Positions 12,380-28,293 are shown, numbered from the stretch's first letter. The stretch is DNA of 64,000 bases from Opeltia flavorubescens (GCA_000442125.1 KE546968.1:1893795-1957794), one strand, 5' to 3'. Program-made: numbers and translations. The notes: a model not told the origin generated them from the sequence alone.

Positions 12380-15300
12380 TTAAAATAGCTCTAGATATCT
12401 TTAAAAATAAGATACCTCGAGCGTTTATTTATTAATTTTAAAAGTTATTACTTTTACTAATTATCGCGTAAAATTAATACTTTTAATTTTTTTTAATATT
12501 AAATTACAAACTTATTAAGCCTATTATTATTCTTAAAGGGCCGTAAAAATAAATATAAAAAGTAATATAGCTAAAATTATAAACCGATTTTTTTCTAATA
12601 AAAAAATCCTTTATAATAAATTTATAGTAATTTAAGCGTAAAATCGAGTATAAAAATAAATAAATTAATATTCCTCCTTTTAAATTATCGTCTAGTATAT
12701 TAAACGCTCGATAATATATATAAAGAGTAGTATAAAAGAATTTATAGATAGGTACTTCTTTTTCTAAATATTTAATATTTATATCCGATATTTAATAATT
12801 TAAAAGTATATTAAAATAGATAAATAAATAGATAATTATTTCTAATTTAAAGTTATTACTTTCGATATTAAAAATATATTACTTTTAATCAGCGATTTTA
12901 ATCTATTTTATTTACTTTTAATATTACTTTAAAAAGGTACTAATCTAGTATCGAAACCTTTTTAGTTAGGTCCAGCTTCCTAATATTCTAACGTTTTCAA
13001 AATATAGGAATAATAGGCTATTAAAGCTCTACTTACTATTTAAAAAAAAGAGAACCTAGTTTTTTAGCTAACTAATAAAATTATATAGTTCTTTATTAGA
13101 CTAGTATCCCTATTAAAATTTTAGACGTTAATATAATATATTTATAATTAGAATAATAGATTAAGTTTAAAAGGAAAGAACTTATTATTAGAATATAAGG
13201 CGCTATTAATACTTGCTTCTAATTTACTAGAGTTATAAAAGATTTTAAAGACTATATAATAGATAATAAACTATTAATCCGCTTAGATATTCGACGCTTT
13301 TATATATAGACCGTTTATTTAAAAGTTTCTAAGTTAATTAAATAGCGATATAAAAAAATTAGAGTATATTATATTAAATTAAAAAGTCGGTAAAATAAAA
13401 AAATTATATTTAAAATTATATAAGATAGCTAAGGTTATACTGGAAATAATAGATAGCTAAAATTCGCAAGCGTTTTTTTATATTATTTTAATTATCCGCT
13501 TATAATTTAACCGTCTATTAAATAAAAGTTATAAAAAATTTAAAACCTTTCAAAATAAAAGTTTAACCTACCGGGTAGTTATAAAGGGGTTAAAAACGTT
13601 CTTCCTTTTTTTATTCCCGGATAAAACTATAAAGTATAGATTTTTAATATCCGATTTCTGCTTATATATACTAAATAAATTATAGGAGCTATAGAATTAA
13701 ATTATACTACTATATTACTATTTTTAAGTATATTATAAAAATTATAGGCTAGGTATAAGAAGTCTATTATAATTTAAAAGTCGGTATAATTATATATATT
13801 ATTTTTAAAAACTCTATCCCTTTCTTTAAATATAATTTAAATACTTTAAAAAACCTACCTTCGAATTTAATAATTTAAGAATTTATATTCCCAGCGGAGT
13901 ATAACTCGATTAGAAAAACAATTAAATACTATATATAGGACTTTAAATAAAATACTAGTAGAATAAATATATAAAAGTTATATCGCAGGATATAAAATAT
14001 AATTATAGATTATTAGGGTATATATAATATTATTAAAAAAGAAAATAAAATAAAAGAAGCTTTTAAAGATTTATAAAGCGCGGTGGATATATTAAAAATA
14101 AATATTAATATACCTCCGTTATCGCTATAGGATAAATAATATCGTAATATAAATAGATTTTAAATTAAAAATAAAAGGCTTATATAATTTTTTATATTTT
14201 TTAGACTCTATATTATATTAGATAAGTAATTATTTATAGATCCTATTTAAATAAACTCGATCCCCTTTTAATAATATAAGATAAATTGGAGGATAAAGAG
14301 TAATATTTCTAAATATTTTAAATTTATTATCTAATTGCTAATTATATATTTTAAACTTTATTACAAAAATAATTTTCTATATAATTTATAATCTAGTAGT
14401 ATTTAATACGCTTTAAATATATTTTACTTATTTTATAATTATTTTTAAAAGTTAGGTATTATAAGCGAGTAAAAGAAGAATAATAATTTAAAAAAAATAA
14501 AAAATTTAATTAAAAGAGTAGCGCTCGTAAGAAAATATATCGAGTAAAATATATTAGTAAAAAGTAGGGTAGATATTTATTTAAAAAGATTAGAATAAAA
14601 TAATTATTTTAATATTTAAACCTTTAGGCTTTTAAATTTTAAAGAAGTCTAAGATAGTAATTTAAAAACAATAAAATTTAATATCTAGCCTGCTTTAGAA
14701 ATATAGATAAATATAAAATTAATCTCTTATTTTATATTCTAATTATCTAGTTTAATTAGTATAATATATTTTATCGAGCTATAGGCTTTACCAAAGCTAA
14801 TTAACTATTAATATTTAATTTAAATAAAAACTAGCTTTTAATTAATATTATCGCCTTTAATTACCGAGTATAATATAAAGCTATATTTTCAGTCGGTTTT
14901 AATAGATAGTAATTTTTAATATAATTCCCGCTTTATAGGATTTTTTATAAGTTACAGAAATTATATTAAAATCTATTATTAGCGATAAACTAATATTATT
15001 AAAAATATTAATTATATTCTACCGGATTTTATATTCGGTTTTATATATAAATCTTAATATAAAAAGTTTTAAGCTATTTTATAATAATAAAACCTATAAT
15101 ATTATTTATATATAAATTCTTTAAAATATTCGCTCTAAATAGTCCGCTCTAACCAGTATTATATAGTATAGGCCCCCGAGTATAACGCTAATACGGCTAT
15201 ATATTTATAAGTATTTAAGCCGCTATAATTAGTTTATATCGCTATATAGGTATACTATATAGGTAGGTATATAATTAGAGAATTTATATCTCTTATATAA

Positions 15301-18300
15301 TCGCTAAAAATAATAGAAAAATAGAGTTTTTAAAATATAAAATATAGTAGTAGTTAAAAAAGTAAATATAAAATATTAATCGCGGGTTTAAATTTATAAA
15401 ATAATTTAATTATTTATTTTATTAAAAAAACGGAAAGTCTTTTATAAATTTTATAATTATTTATTCTATATATTCCGTCTTTACGCGGTAATTAGATTTA
15501 ATATCTTTTTATAGATTTTACTAATTATTCCCTTCTTATAAAATAAATATATAATTTTTTACTATAGGATTATAGTATAATAATTTATCCGAAAATCGCT
15601 ATTAACTTTTAATTAGGTTCTTTATCTATTTATATTATATCTATCTCGAATCTAACTACTTTAAAATTTTTATTAAGATTTTATTACTAATTAAATAACT
15701 AATCCTTTTAATATATAAAAAAAATAATATTCGACTAATAGTTTACCGAGTAACTAAAACGGTTTCTATTCTAGAGCTAGTTTAATTAAGGCTCCTGAAT
15801 ATATAAGGATATCTTATTACTCTAAACTACCTTAAATATAAATTATTTAGAGGTTTTAGCAATTATATACTACAATTAAACTATAATTTAATAATAGTTT
15901 TAGAGGGAGCGATAATATAAAATCCGGTCGCGAGATTCTAATAAAGCCTTATTTAATTATTATTAGATTTATAATTTAAAATACTTTTTTCGCGTTTTTA
16001 ATTCTTTAAAAGTAGTATTTTAATAAAATATAATAAGATATTAAATACTTAATTAAAGTATTAATAAAATAAAAAAATTATATTTAATATTTCGAACTAA
16101 ATACTTTAATTTATATTAAACCTTATTTTATATAGTATATATAATCTTACTACCTACTTTTAAGTATCTATAATATATCTATCTAATATATAATAGCCTA
16201 GCTATATACTAAATATCTAATTACGCTATAAGACTACTTTAATCTAGCTATAATAATAATAAAGACTTAAAATAATAAAAAGCTTATTATTTAGTTAAAT
16301 AATATCTTAAATAGTATTATAAAAAAGTACAAGTAGATACTAAATTTTATTAATAATTATAGCGGTCTAGTACGCGATTATACAATATCCTAGTTTATAA
16401 AGATAAAAGATACCGCCGAATTTCAAAAGTAGTCTAATATAGTAAAGGAACTTTTTATAAAGGTATTTACTAAAAATAATAATAATATAATACTATATTA
16501 AAATATTAAAAATAAAGATAAATATTATAATACGCTCGATTTATTTAGATAGCTAATATTAATCCGGTAATATTATTTTATATACCTTTAGAATCTAATT
16601 TAAATAAAAAAACCGAAAATTTTAAATTTTTTTCGAGCGATTTTATTATATTTAATATTACCGAGGTTAGTATTATTAAAGATTCTAGTAAAGTTTTATT
16701 AGAACTAGATAATTAAAGTAACGATAAAAACTATAATATATTTAATTAATATATATAATTAATATTTTTTTAATAGTATTATCTTATTTATATTTAGATT
16801 TTAATTTAAATAAAGAGATTATAAAGTCTAACCCCCCTTTAAACGACCTTTCGACGCTAAAATTAATAGAAGTAGATTTAAATAGGTTAGAATATTATAT
16901 TATCGACTAGAACTACTAAAAAAAAAAGATCCCTAATAGTAAAAATAAAGCAAAATATTATAACCAGGTATATAACTACAACTAAATTTTATAACTTTAG
17001 CTAGCTATATTAATTTTTAAATAACGTTAATTATAGAATTAAAATTTATTATTACTATTGTAATTATAACTAGCCAGGCTTATAATTATATTTAAAATAA
17101 ACTTTTATCTATTTTAATTACTTTCTAGTTATATATTAGAACACGCGAACTAATTATAAATTAAAAGTATATAATATCTATTAGTAAATCTATAGTTAAA
17201 AAATAGAAAAGTTATACTACTTTAAAAAAAGATATAATTCCTAAAATAACGGAGTTTACTATTATTATCGATTTACCCGATATAAAGCTACCGCTTAAAT
17301 AAAATATATTATATAAATCTATATAAACGTTTTAAATTAGAGTATTTTATACTATAACAGCTAAAGCGTTAGATAATATATAGAAATATCCAGAAATAAT
17401 ATCTTATTTAAAAGAAGGGATAAAAGTATATATTTTAAATATATTTTTAAAAAAAAAATTATATAATCTAAAAGATTAGATTATTAAATATAATAGAAAT
17501 ATTTTTCTAGAATAAAACGATAGTTATTTATAGCCGTAGAATATAAATATAACTTCTAAAATAATCGAGGCGGTAGAATATATTAAAAAAACTCGAATAG
17601 GTGTAATTTTCCCGGTTTATTAATTAGACCTTTCGATAATAATATTTATAGCCGCTTTTACTATAGATTTAGCTATTTATAAAAGGAAAGAATTAGAAGC
17701 CTTTAGAAATTTTTATAAATAAAAATAGTAATTTACCTAATTATAAAGGTTAAAGGTTTATAAAAATAATTTAATACTTTATTAATACGGCTTTATATTC
17801 TACCGCGCAGTAATATACTAGTATTTATATATAGAATTAGACTTTATATAAATTCGGACAATATTTAAAGATTTATTTAACGGGATAAAAATATTTAAAA
17901 TTATAAAGGAATAATTAAGTAAAATATTTCTATTTTTAGCGCCTAGAAATATTACCGCGTACGTATAACTAAAATCGAGTTATTTAAAAGCTTTATTTAC
18001 TAATATTATATTTAAAGATTATTATTTTCCTAAATAATTATTAATCTCTATTTTATAGTATTTAAAAGTATATTCCTTCTAGTTTTAGAATCTCGAAAGG
18101 TTTTTATAAATATAAATTACTAATTATATCCGCTTAAATAAACTAATACCTCCGTTTAAATTTAAACCTAATATTATTTTAAAGTTTTCTATTTAGAAAT
18201 TAATATTTTTAGTTAAAGATATATTTTAAATAATATAGCTAATAGTCTAACCTAATAGAATATATAGTTAAAACTTAAAATTTAGGTTTAATAATAGTTT

Positions 18301-21300
18301 TACGCTAATAAACGCGGTCTTTATAATTATAGATAAAATTATTTAATTAATTTTAAATAACTTTTCGAACGATTAAATATATATTAAATTAATAATCGAA
18401 TTAAAATTAGTATTAATCTCTACTTTTTTAGTATATATTATAAGTTAGAGGGATCTAAAATTTATAATATTTCTATCTCGTTATAATAAGATATAGTAAT
18501 ATTAAAAAAATATCTATAGTAATTACTTTAATAGTATAGATAAAAAAAATAAAATTTTAATAAACTTTATAATTAAGCTCTAATAAGTATATTTTAGTTT
18601 ATTAAATACCGAAGTTAATAATTAGATATATAGCTTTTACCCGCTTTATTACTATTTTATACTTTTCTAATTCTATTTAATAAATTATAAAGTAGTAAAT
18701 AAAAAATAAAGTCTTTATATTACGCGTATACTAGTTATTTTCTGCTTTTCCTTTAATATAAGAATTAGCTAGTTTAACTAGTTTATTTCGTAACTAGAAA
18801 AGTATACTTTTTTTATATAAATAGTACCTTTTTTAAGTTAAAGATATAATTTAGAAATCCCGCCCTCTTTATAAAAATTATTATATTATTTTTCCTCTTT
18901 TCGCCGTATATATAAATAGCTAATAGTTATATAGTTCCTTTAGCGATTTACTATACCCTATATATTATTATATACTAATTAATCGCTTATTTTAATAACG
19001 GCTAGAATATTATTTTTTAAATATTTATATCCTACTTTATATCTATTATCCTCTACTAGCCGAAAACTTACAGTCTAATATAGATAAATAGGCGGGATTC
19101 CCCTTTATTTATCTATAGACCTTTCGAGATCTAAACTTATACTAAGTATTATAAAAGAATAAAAGGTACTAAAATTCCAAAATTATTATCGATTAGTATA
19201 AATAGCGAAAATATTAAATCCTCTAGCTTTAATATTCGAGATTTTATAGATTAATAAACGAGGAGACTTTATTAGCTAATTTAAGTCGTCTACTAGCGAA
19301 TTATCTACTATAACTCGAGGCGCACCTAAAATATATCTTATATTAGAATTTACGGTAATTTATTTACGCTATATTATATTAGAAATCTTATCGAATACTT
19401 TTTACTCGGATTTATCGGGTTTTAAAGGCTTATATAAACCGTAAATAGAAATTATAAATAATATATAATAGAATAAATAAATTTTAAAGCTATATAAAAA
19501 ATAGTAAATAAAATAATTACTAGCGATAATACTTTTAAATAATTATATCCGAGTATTTATAATCTTTCTATTAAATTTTTATACCGGACGTATAATAGTC
19601 CTAATAATTATTTACTATTTAATAAAATTAACGACTTTATATTCTTATAAATATCGAGGCTTAATTTATTTAAAGTTATAAATTTTAGCGCCGTTATTTA
19701 ATATAATAGATAACGATTATACTTTAAGCGAATTTATATTAGAGATTAACCGAAGCTTAGCTATCGATATTAAAATTAAAAATTATAACTTCCTATATTA
19801 TAATTATCTCTATTTATTTTTATAGAACTCTATATTATTATATAAAGCTACGCCCCCTTTTAAATTTTTCTATTCCTACTATTATAGAGGATAGTCCTTA
19901 ATAGATATTATTATAATATTTTCCCTTTTTTTATTACGTAGCTTATTACCTAATCCCGATTCTAAATTATCTATTTTTTAGGATAGATAATTTAGTAAGA
20001 AAGAGAATAAAAAAGATAAAGATAGCGCTAAAAGTAAGGAACTAGCTATTAATAAAAGATTTATAGCGAGCACCTATTAAATCTATCTAAAATATAATAT
20101 AAAAAATTACCCGGATTTATTAATAAATAAAATCGGTAGAAAAATAGATAAATATAAAATATAGAAAATTAGGAATTAAAATTACGTCGCTAAAACTATA
20201 AAATCTAAAAATACTCTAAATTATATTTTAAAATAAATTAGCGTTATAAGTACCTAGAATTATAATATAAAAGCGAGGAATATAGATCGGGCGCGATATA
20301 ATATTATAAAAAAAAATTAATAAAAAAAAAGCCCTTTATAAAGACTTTAAATAAAGAAACCGTAGATATTATTAGTATATATATTTATTAATATTTTAAA
20401 AGTTTTAGAGTATAGTATTTATATTTAATTAGAAGTCTATTATAATTTTTATTTTAAATTAATAATTAAGATAAAACTAGAAAATATAGGCGGGAAAAAT
20501 TTAAAAATAAATAATTCGGTATTAATTTAAATTCTAAATTTAATAATAGTTAATTATTAAAAATAAAAAAAGTTTAAAAAAAATTAAAAATAATAATTTA
20601 AAAATATTATTTAAAATATTCTATCTATTTTAAAATTTAAAATTATATTATTAAAAGTATATAATATTAAAATATTTCTTATTTAATAGAATACTATTTT
20701 ATTTAAAAAGAGCTTAAATATTTTTATATTTCGATTTATTATAAGAATCTATTATTTAATAAATAGAAAGTAATTATTTAAATCTAGATTATATTAAAAT
20801 AAAAACTAGATTATAAATAGATAATTTAAAAAGTTTACTAAAAGTAACTATCTATATAATTCGGTATAAAATACTTGTAATTAATATATATAATTTTTAT
20901 AATATATATTAAAACGGGCAACTTTCGGGTTATATTTATATCCTAAAAAGCCGTTTATAATTTTACTTAAAATAGATTTATATTTTTTTCCTCCCGATTG
21001 TATAATAATATAATTAGAAATTCTTTAATTAAAAAAAATAGTAGTTAAAAAAGCAGCGAATAAATAATATAATAAAAAAAAATAGAATATAATTTATTAT
21101 ACTAAGAATACTAGTTATTATCGATCGGCTAATTTTAGATTTCTTATAATATACACCTTTTTCTAGTTTAAGAGATTTTATAAACTCGAACTTATACTTT
21201 TAACTTTAAATATATTTATATTCTTTTCCCCCTAATATTAGTATCTATAAATTTATACCAGTTATAGCTTCGTAGAATTATAAAATAAATACTCGAAGCC

Positions 21301-23690
21301 TAATTTATATAAATATATTAATAATAACTACCGTTATAGCTAGTTTAGACTTTTATATTAATAAAACGAGACGATAAAGCGTACGGTATTACCGCGAGCA
21401 CTAAACCTTTTAGGGCTACTAGTCGCCTCTAGGCCCTAGTATTAGGCTATTCTACTATTCCTTTTTATTTAGTATTTTAAAATATTTTAATAAGAACTAT
21501 AAATATTATATATCTTTTATAAATAATATTTATCTCGTCTAATACTAACTATAGATTAATTTAATTAATATAGGCGCGGGCCTATTAAATAAAGCGGATA
21601 AAAGATATAAGTAAAATCGAAGAAATATTAACGGTATTTTTATCGAAGCGCTCCGGCGAGTTAAATTAATAAAAATAAAATATATTTATTTAATCGAGGA
21701 CTTAATTCTTTATTATTATATAGGCTAGTATTATAAAAAAGGCCCGTTTAAAAATTTTTAATAAAATTTATTTATTAAATTAAAGGACGCGTTTAACCTA
21801 TTATATATCGTTTTTCCGGTTTAAATAATCTAATTAATCGTTTTACTATTTCGATTAAAATTATATAACTCTTTTAGCTATTTATAACCAACTCTACCTT
21901 TTATAAATTAGCTTTACCTCTAATAGAACTTTTCCGGCTATATACGCTACTATACCGCGATTAGTTATCTAGGACCCTATTTTAGCTAGAAATCTATTTT
22001 TAGCGATATTATTAATCTTCGAATCATTTATATTAAATAACGATAAGCGAATATTTAAACGGGCTCTACTATTATAAAAATACTAATATAGCTTTAAAAA
22101 AAAAAAAGCGCTTTATATTTAATATATAATAATAGTAGAAATTAACCGTAAATCTATAAAAATAAAATTAAAAAAGTAGTTATAATAGTATAAAGAAAAG
22201 TTTAAGTAAATATAAATAATATAGCTATAAAAGTACTATAATATAATAAAATATCTATTAGTTTTTTTAACTATTATTAATAGATTAATTAATAGGATTT
22301 TAATCGTTATATACTAGAAAATCTAAATTTTATAAAATTCGTCTTATTTTATTTAAAAAAAGTTAAAAGATTTAAAAAAATTTCCTATATATCTAATTCT
22401 CGCAATTATTATATAGGCCTGATTTTAAAACTCCGTTTATTTATTTAACCCGATTTACTTTTAATAAAAGATTTTTTATTTATAATATATTATATTTTTC
22501 GATAAGATTTAATTTACGGTATAGCTAGTATTTCCTAAATAAAGGGATTTTATTCTATTCCTTTTTTACCCCTAATAGCCCTATATATTATTTAGATTTT
22601 AATAGCGTTTTTTATAGTTATTTATAGAAAATAATATAACTTTTTTATTAAATATTCGATTATATTTTAGCTAATTAAATCTATTACGCCTTTTATATTT
22701 TCCTTTTTATTTATTAATAGAATTACTTTTTATCGCTCTAATTTTAAATAAAAAATTATATTTATTTATTATAATCGAATAAAACTATAAATATATCTTA
22801 TCTACTCTACTTTTAAATTATAAAAAATATACGGATTATTTTATTTTTAATTAGATTACTACTATATTTATATCTTTATTAAACTTTTAGTAAATATTTA
22901 TTTTTTAATTATTCCGCCCTATATTTATATCGAGACAATTATAAAAAAGTAAAATAAAATTAAAAAAATACGCTAATGCCTAAAATAAATAAAATATAAT
23001 TTAAATCTTAAAATTTTAGTTTTATAAAGCTGGAATTTTAAAAAAAGCTGATAATTTTTATCTAAAAACTTTTCTACTACTTATATCGCTATTAATACTC
23101 TAATTAGATTAATTATAATTTTAATAGCTATTAATAACAATTTAAATATAATATACTTTAATTAAAAATCCATTATAAAAAAAGGAAATTCTAGCCTTAA
23201 AAGCGCGAAACTAGAGTTGAATATAATAGTTAACTTCTTTAATAAAGACGGAAAATAGAATATATTATAACTAGGGTTAACGGTATATATTTTATAGCTT
23301 TTTCGAAAAAAAATACTCTTATAAATATATAACGAATCTCTATTACTTAAATTATATTATAAATAAGCTCGGTTTTTAAAAAAATTCCTTAAAAGGATTT
23401 CGCTAGAATTTTTATATCGTTTATTATATAGCGGAAGTAGTAAAATATTTATAAAGTCTCGAATAGATAGTAATAATAAAATATAAAATAAAAAAAATAC
23501 AGCTACTAATAGTAGGGGAGATTTAGGTTCCGCCGAAGATATTTAATAAAAGCTTTAATTTAGATATAATTTAAACGAAAATAATTATAAATATCTCGCT
23601 TTAATAAATATAAACGATATTTAAAAATAAATAAACGATCTCGAATTAAATAATAAGAATATATAAGCTAATAAAGCGAGTAATATAAGA
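12380..23690. other. Decayed repeat DNA, no recognisable gene
   Basis: Every frame read here is interrupted at short intervals. Some stretches look like old coding DNA (for example about 17600-18700), with fairly open plus-strand runs, but no motif was firm enough to name a family. A GC-richer pocket at 21361-21450 is listed separately. No RNA gene, tandem array or clear inverted repeat was found in the remainder. Confidence 0.55.
21361..21450. other. GC-richer pocket in AT-rich DNA
   Basis: About 46% GC (41 of 90 by hand count) against about 20% for the sampled window average. The richness comes mostly from CpG, CpC and CpT; only one CpA remains, so it was RIPped but began GC-rich. TAGGGC (21411-21416) and GCCCTA (21433-21438) form a 6-bp inverted repeat. 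It could be an element end or the remains of a structured, regulatory or RNA-derived sequence. I see no tRNA-like A and B boxes. Confidence 0.4.
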
Positions 23691-23729
23691 ATAGAATAGA
23701 GAATTAATAAACGGGTTAATAATTAAAAG

Positions 23730-24002
23730 ATTATATAAAGGAATAGTAGATAAATTGGCAATTAAGTAATTATATAAAGGAATAATAGATAGATTAGCAA
23801 TTAAGCAATTATATAAAAAAATAATAAATAGATTAGCGATTAAATAACTATATAAAAAAATAATAGATAAATTAATAATTAAATAATTATATAAAAAAAT
23901 AATAGATAAACTAGCGATTAAATAATTATATAAAAGAATAGTAAATAAATTAATAATTAAGTAACTATATAAAAAAATAGTAGATAGACTAGTAATTAAA
24001 AA
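23730..24002 (+). repeat. Seven 39-bp tandem units, coding-type minisatellite
   Basis: Units start at 23730, 23769, 23808, 23847, 23886, 23925 and 23964, each exactly 39 bases, with a degenerate unit before (about 23701-23729) and a partial one after (24003 to about 24025). Thirty-nine is 13 codons. In the plus frame starting at 23731 the second unit (23770-23808) is all sense and reads LYKGIIDRLAIKQ; the others differ from it mainly by transitions. The first two units keep several CA/TG sites, and later units have fewer. The repeat peptide is amphipathic and basic, suggesting a helical repeat domain in a former protein. I do not know which protein. The even 39-bp period with no spacers excludes a CRISPR array. 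Confidence 0.85.
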
Positions 24003-27000
24003 ATAATATAAAAGAATAAGAATATTAAATTAATTTTATTTTTTATAACGGCGGGAGATATAAATAATATTCTTAAAGACGATATAAATATAAAAAATAA
24101 AAAAAAAATATAGAAAAAAAGGAAAAAAGCCGTTATTAAGAAATTTAATAAAATTGGTTTCTATTTCCGCGTTTTTTTTTATAATAGTATTTAGGAATAT
24201 TATACTAAAACCTATATAGAAATATACCGCTGCTTATAAAAATTCGGTTATTAAAAAGTAAAAAATAATAAAAAGTATATATAATTCTATATCGGCGGAT
24301 TTTATAATAAATTTAAAAAATAATATTAATTATTTATTTTAAACTAATAAATTTTAGAAAAAACCTAATAAATAGCATTTAAAAGCTATTTCGGATAATT
24401 AAATTATAAAAGCTCTAGTTTCGATTATAAAGATTTTTAATATTAAAGAATATTTTATAAAAGTAATAACTAATTTTATTTAAAATATATTTAATATCCT
24501 GTATTTAAATTTATTATATCTATTACTCGATTAATAAAATAAATTTAATAAACCCGGCTTAAACTATATTAAATAGGAAATTAATAGTTAAATATTTTAT
24601 TTAGACCGTTTTATAAAGCTAAATTAAATTTTAAAAACAACTAAAAATATTAAACGCCTAAAGCTTTATATATACTTTCTAGCGTTATTATTCAAAAAAA
24701 TAGTATATAATTTCCGTATAAAATATAATTTTAATAGAATAAGATATTCTAAAAATTTAAATAGTTTATAAAAGTTAAAAAACCTTTATAATATAAAATT
24801 AGATATTATTATTAAAAATAAAAGTAGATCGGATAAAAAACAATAAATATAAAAAATTTAAAATATTTCTAGCGTCTATAACGCGTTTATAATACTTTAT
24901 TTTTTATTGGACCTATCGGCTAAAAAGTAAATAAAACAGCTTAAAAACTATTATAATCAAATTTTAATATATTATTTTATAATTAATAGCTTTAAGGAGC
25001 TTTTTTTAATATTATTTTCTAGTACCGCTATTAAATAAGTTAAGTACTTTATTTTAGCGCCGGAGGTCCTATCTTACTCCGTTTAATACTAATTATTTCG
25101 AATAATAATTATCGTATTAATTATATATATTTCGTTATAATATTTTAATATTTAAAAAAAAAGAATAAATAATTATAATAGTTTAATATACTTTTAAAGA
25201 AAGGGTTTAATAATTTAATTTTTAGCTATTAATTAACTTTTTAGCTATATTTTTCCGAGATAAAATTCGACTAAATATCGCGGTATAAAATAAAGAATTT
25301 TTTTTTTTTATTTAAACTAGATACTAAAATAAATAAATAATATAAAGTAATACCGCTAAAAAGGAAATAAACGAAACTTAAATAGGTAATAGAAGTTAAT
25401 CGAGACGATAAATAAATTTAACTAGTATTATATTTTAGAGAATATATCCGTTTTTAAAGACGATAATTATTTATTAACTTTAATATAATTATTACCGTAT
25501 AAAATATTAGTATTTTTATAAATTTTTAAAAAAAGCTAGAATTTAAATATATTTAAATCGAATTAATAATAATAAAATAATAATTAAATTATAAAAAAAA
25601 AATTCGATAGTTTAACTAAAATATTAATTATTATTAAAAAAATCTAGAGTTTTCTATATTTAATATTTATACTCTAGTCTATCTCGCGTGTAATTTCTTC
25701 TAGTTTTAATTAGTAAATTCTTCTACTATATTATTTTAAACGGTAGTATTAAATTTAAAAATAAAGGTTAAAAGTTTTAATATATTATATTAAAAAATAC
25801 TATAAATAATTTATAATAGAAAATTAATAAATATCCGACCTTTTAAATTAAATATATATATAAAGATTAAAATTATTATTAACCCTCGCGCTATTTTATT
25901 TAGTTTTATTATATATATTTTTTTATTCTTTTCCCTTTATTTTAAGTTTTTTAGTTATTTTTTAATATATTTTTTAAATTATCGCTTTTAATCTTTTTTT
26001 TATTTTCCGCTTTTATAGCCTTATTCTTTTATTAACCGTTAGCGGATTTCTCGCGTATTATATAACCTCCGCTTAAAAGTTTTATATTATTTAGACCCTA
26101 TTTATTAAATATTAAAACTATTAGAAACTATTTAGTACCTAAAAGAAGTATTTTTTATAATAGAGTACCTTAATTCTTTACTATATTTAGACCCCGATTT
26201 TCTAATAAAAATAAGTATAAATAAATTACAGGATCTAGACTAATTAATAATTTCTATTAATTAACGGCTAGATCTAGAGCCTTTTAACGCTTTACTTTTA
26301 CGCGTTAGCGATAGCGATAGAAAAAATACGGAGTAGGTTAAAAATAATTTAGTAACTTCCTTTAATATTAAAATATAGAATTTATTAATATTTATCTTTT
26401 AGCGTTTATTTAATTAATTTATAGACTTTCCGATTTATAGCAAAAATAGATATTATTAAGCCTTTATAGTTTATATAAGAAAGTATATCGATATTTATTA
26501 GGGTCTAGACGCCGTTTATCTTTTAATAAATAAAATTCTATATATTTTAAATAATATTAAAAATATTATAGACTACGTTTTATATAATAACTTTTATATA
26601 CTTAATCTAGAGCTTTAATAATAATAGGAGGCAATATATAAATACGCCCCTAGAAAATAGTATCCGCCCGTTTTATACCTATATATTAAAATATAAGTAC
26701 CTATTTTTTATAAAATTACGTATATTATTTCAAGAATTGCTAGCTTTATAAACTCTTTTTTTATATTTATAAAAGGACTTTATTTTTAGTTTTAAGCTTT
26801 AGATATAACGGACTTTTTAAAGTATATAAAAGTTATAATAAATAAAATAGACTATATTAAAATTCTACGTGTTTTTTTTAAATATATAAAAAAATAGGAT
26901 AATTTATAAATTTATCTAGTTTTCCCCGGTTTAAATAATATTATATAATTTAGTCGATTTTAAAATATATTTTTATTATAAAAAATAAAATAATAATATA

Positions 27001-28293
27001 ATAATATATTAATCCCGGTTTTATAAAAAGCTATATAAGCGTTTAATTATATTATTAATATCGATAATTTTAAATCTATATAGAATAATATTCTAATCTA
27101 TATATAATTATCTAGTTTTACTAGTACTTTAAATTTATAAATACTCTTTATTTCTAGTACTTTTAGTTTTTCTAAATTTTAACTTTAGATTCGATTTTTT
27201 AATTTTATACTTATTATTTATAAACTTTTTTTTTTTTTTAAATATATTTTCGATTTTAATTAAATTAATTTAGATCGATTTTTTTTTAATTTTATATAGA
27301 GTAAACGGTTATAATTCGGATATAATACCTTTACTAGTCTCGCTTTATCGCTAGCTAAACCTATAGTATTTTTATAGCGGCGATACTATATCGAATATTA
27401 TACCGCGGTTATTAAATAAAAGAAATCTAGTAATTAAAGGAGCAAGTTCTATTTTTATTATTATTTAAAAAAAAATTATACTTTTATATTTAAGTCGAGC
27501 GCTAGCTCTATAAATTATATAGTTAAATATTTTATATATAGCTATTATTACGATATTAAAGAGCTTTTATTTAATATATCGCTATATATTTTTAAATCGC
27601 CGAGCTTTAAAATACTCGCGTTAAATTCTATCGTTTATAATAGATTTCTAGGGTAGTTTAAAAGAGGTAAAAAAAAATTATAAAATAATTTAAATAAATT
27701 TATAAAGTCGATAAAACTAAATTATATATAGAATAAAATAATTATTTATATAATATTTATTAAAGCCGAATTATAGAATTTTAAAATTTAAAAAAAATAT
27801 TATATTTTATATATTCTACTCGATTAGCTGGTTTTTTTTTTTAATTTAATCTACAACTACCGCTTTATTATAATTATATACTTACCGCTCTACGTTTTTA
27901 TTATTAGAAGCTAAAATTTCGCCTATTTTATAAGAAGTAACTATAATAGGCACGCCGTACTTTTTAAAATAGCTTTAGCTTATTACTATTAGACCGATAA
28001 AAGGATTAATAGGTTATTTTAAATAAATTTTATAATTATTTTACTTCAAATACTATATGCTTTTCAGCCTATATCTAAGTTTTATTAAATACCCACTCTA
28101 TAGTATTTACGCCGTAAAAAGCGGTAGTATAATAATAAAATTAAAGTTTTTATAAACCTAGATTTTAAACGTATAATTAAAAAATCTAACTTTTATTAAT
28201 TATTAGATCTATTTAACTAGCAATCCTTAAAATTATACGATCCTAATTTTTTTAAATAAAAAGCAGCTTACTAATATTTAAAGAGCGGATTCG

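Noticed and set aside
17060-17110. Possible zinc-knuckle-like motif suggesting a retrotransposon gag
   Set aside because: The spacing of cysteine and histidine codons does not fit in any single frame as it stands, and nothing else nearby supports the family.
23730-24002. Regular repeat that could be taken for a CRISPR array
   Set aside because: Units are contiguous 39-mers with no spacers, and the sequence is fungal in character.
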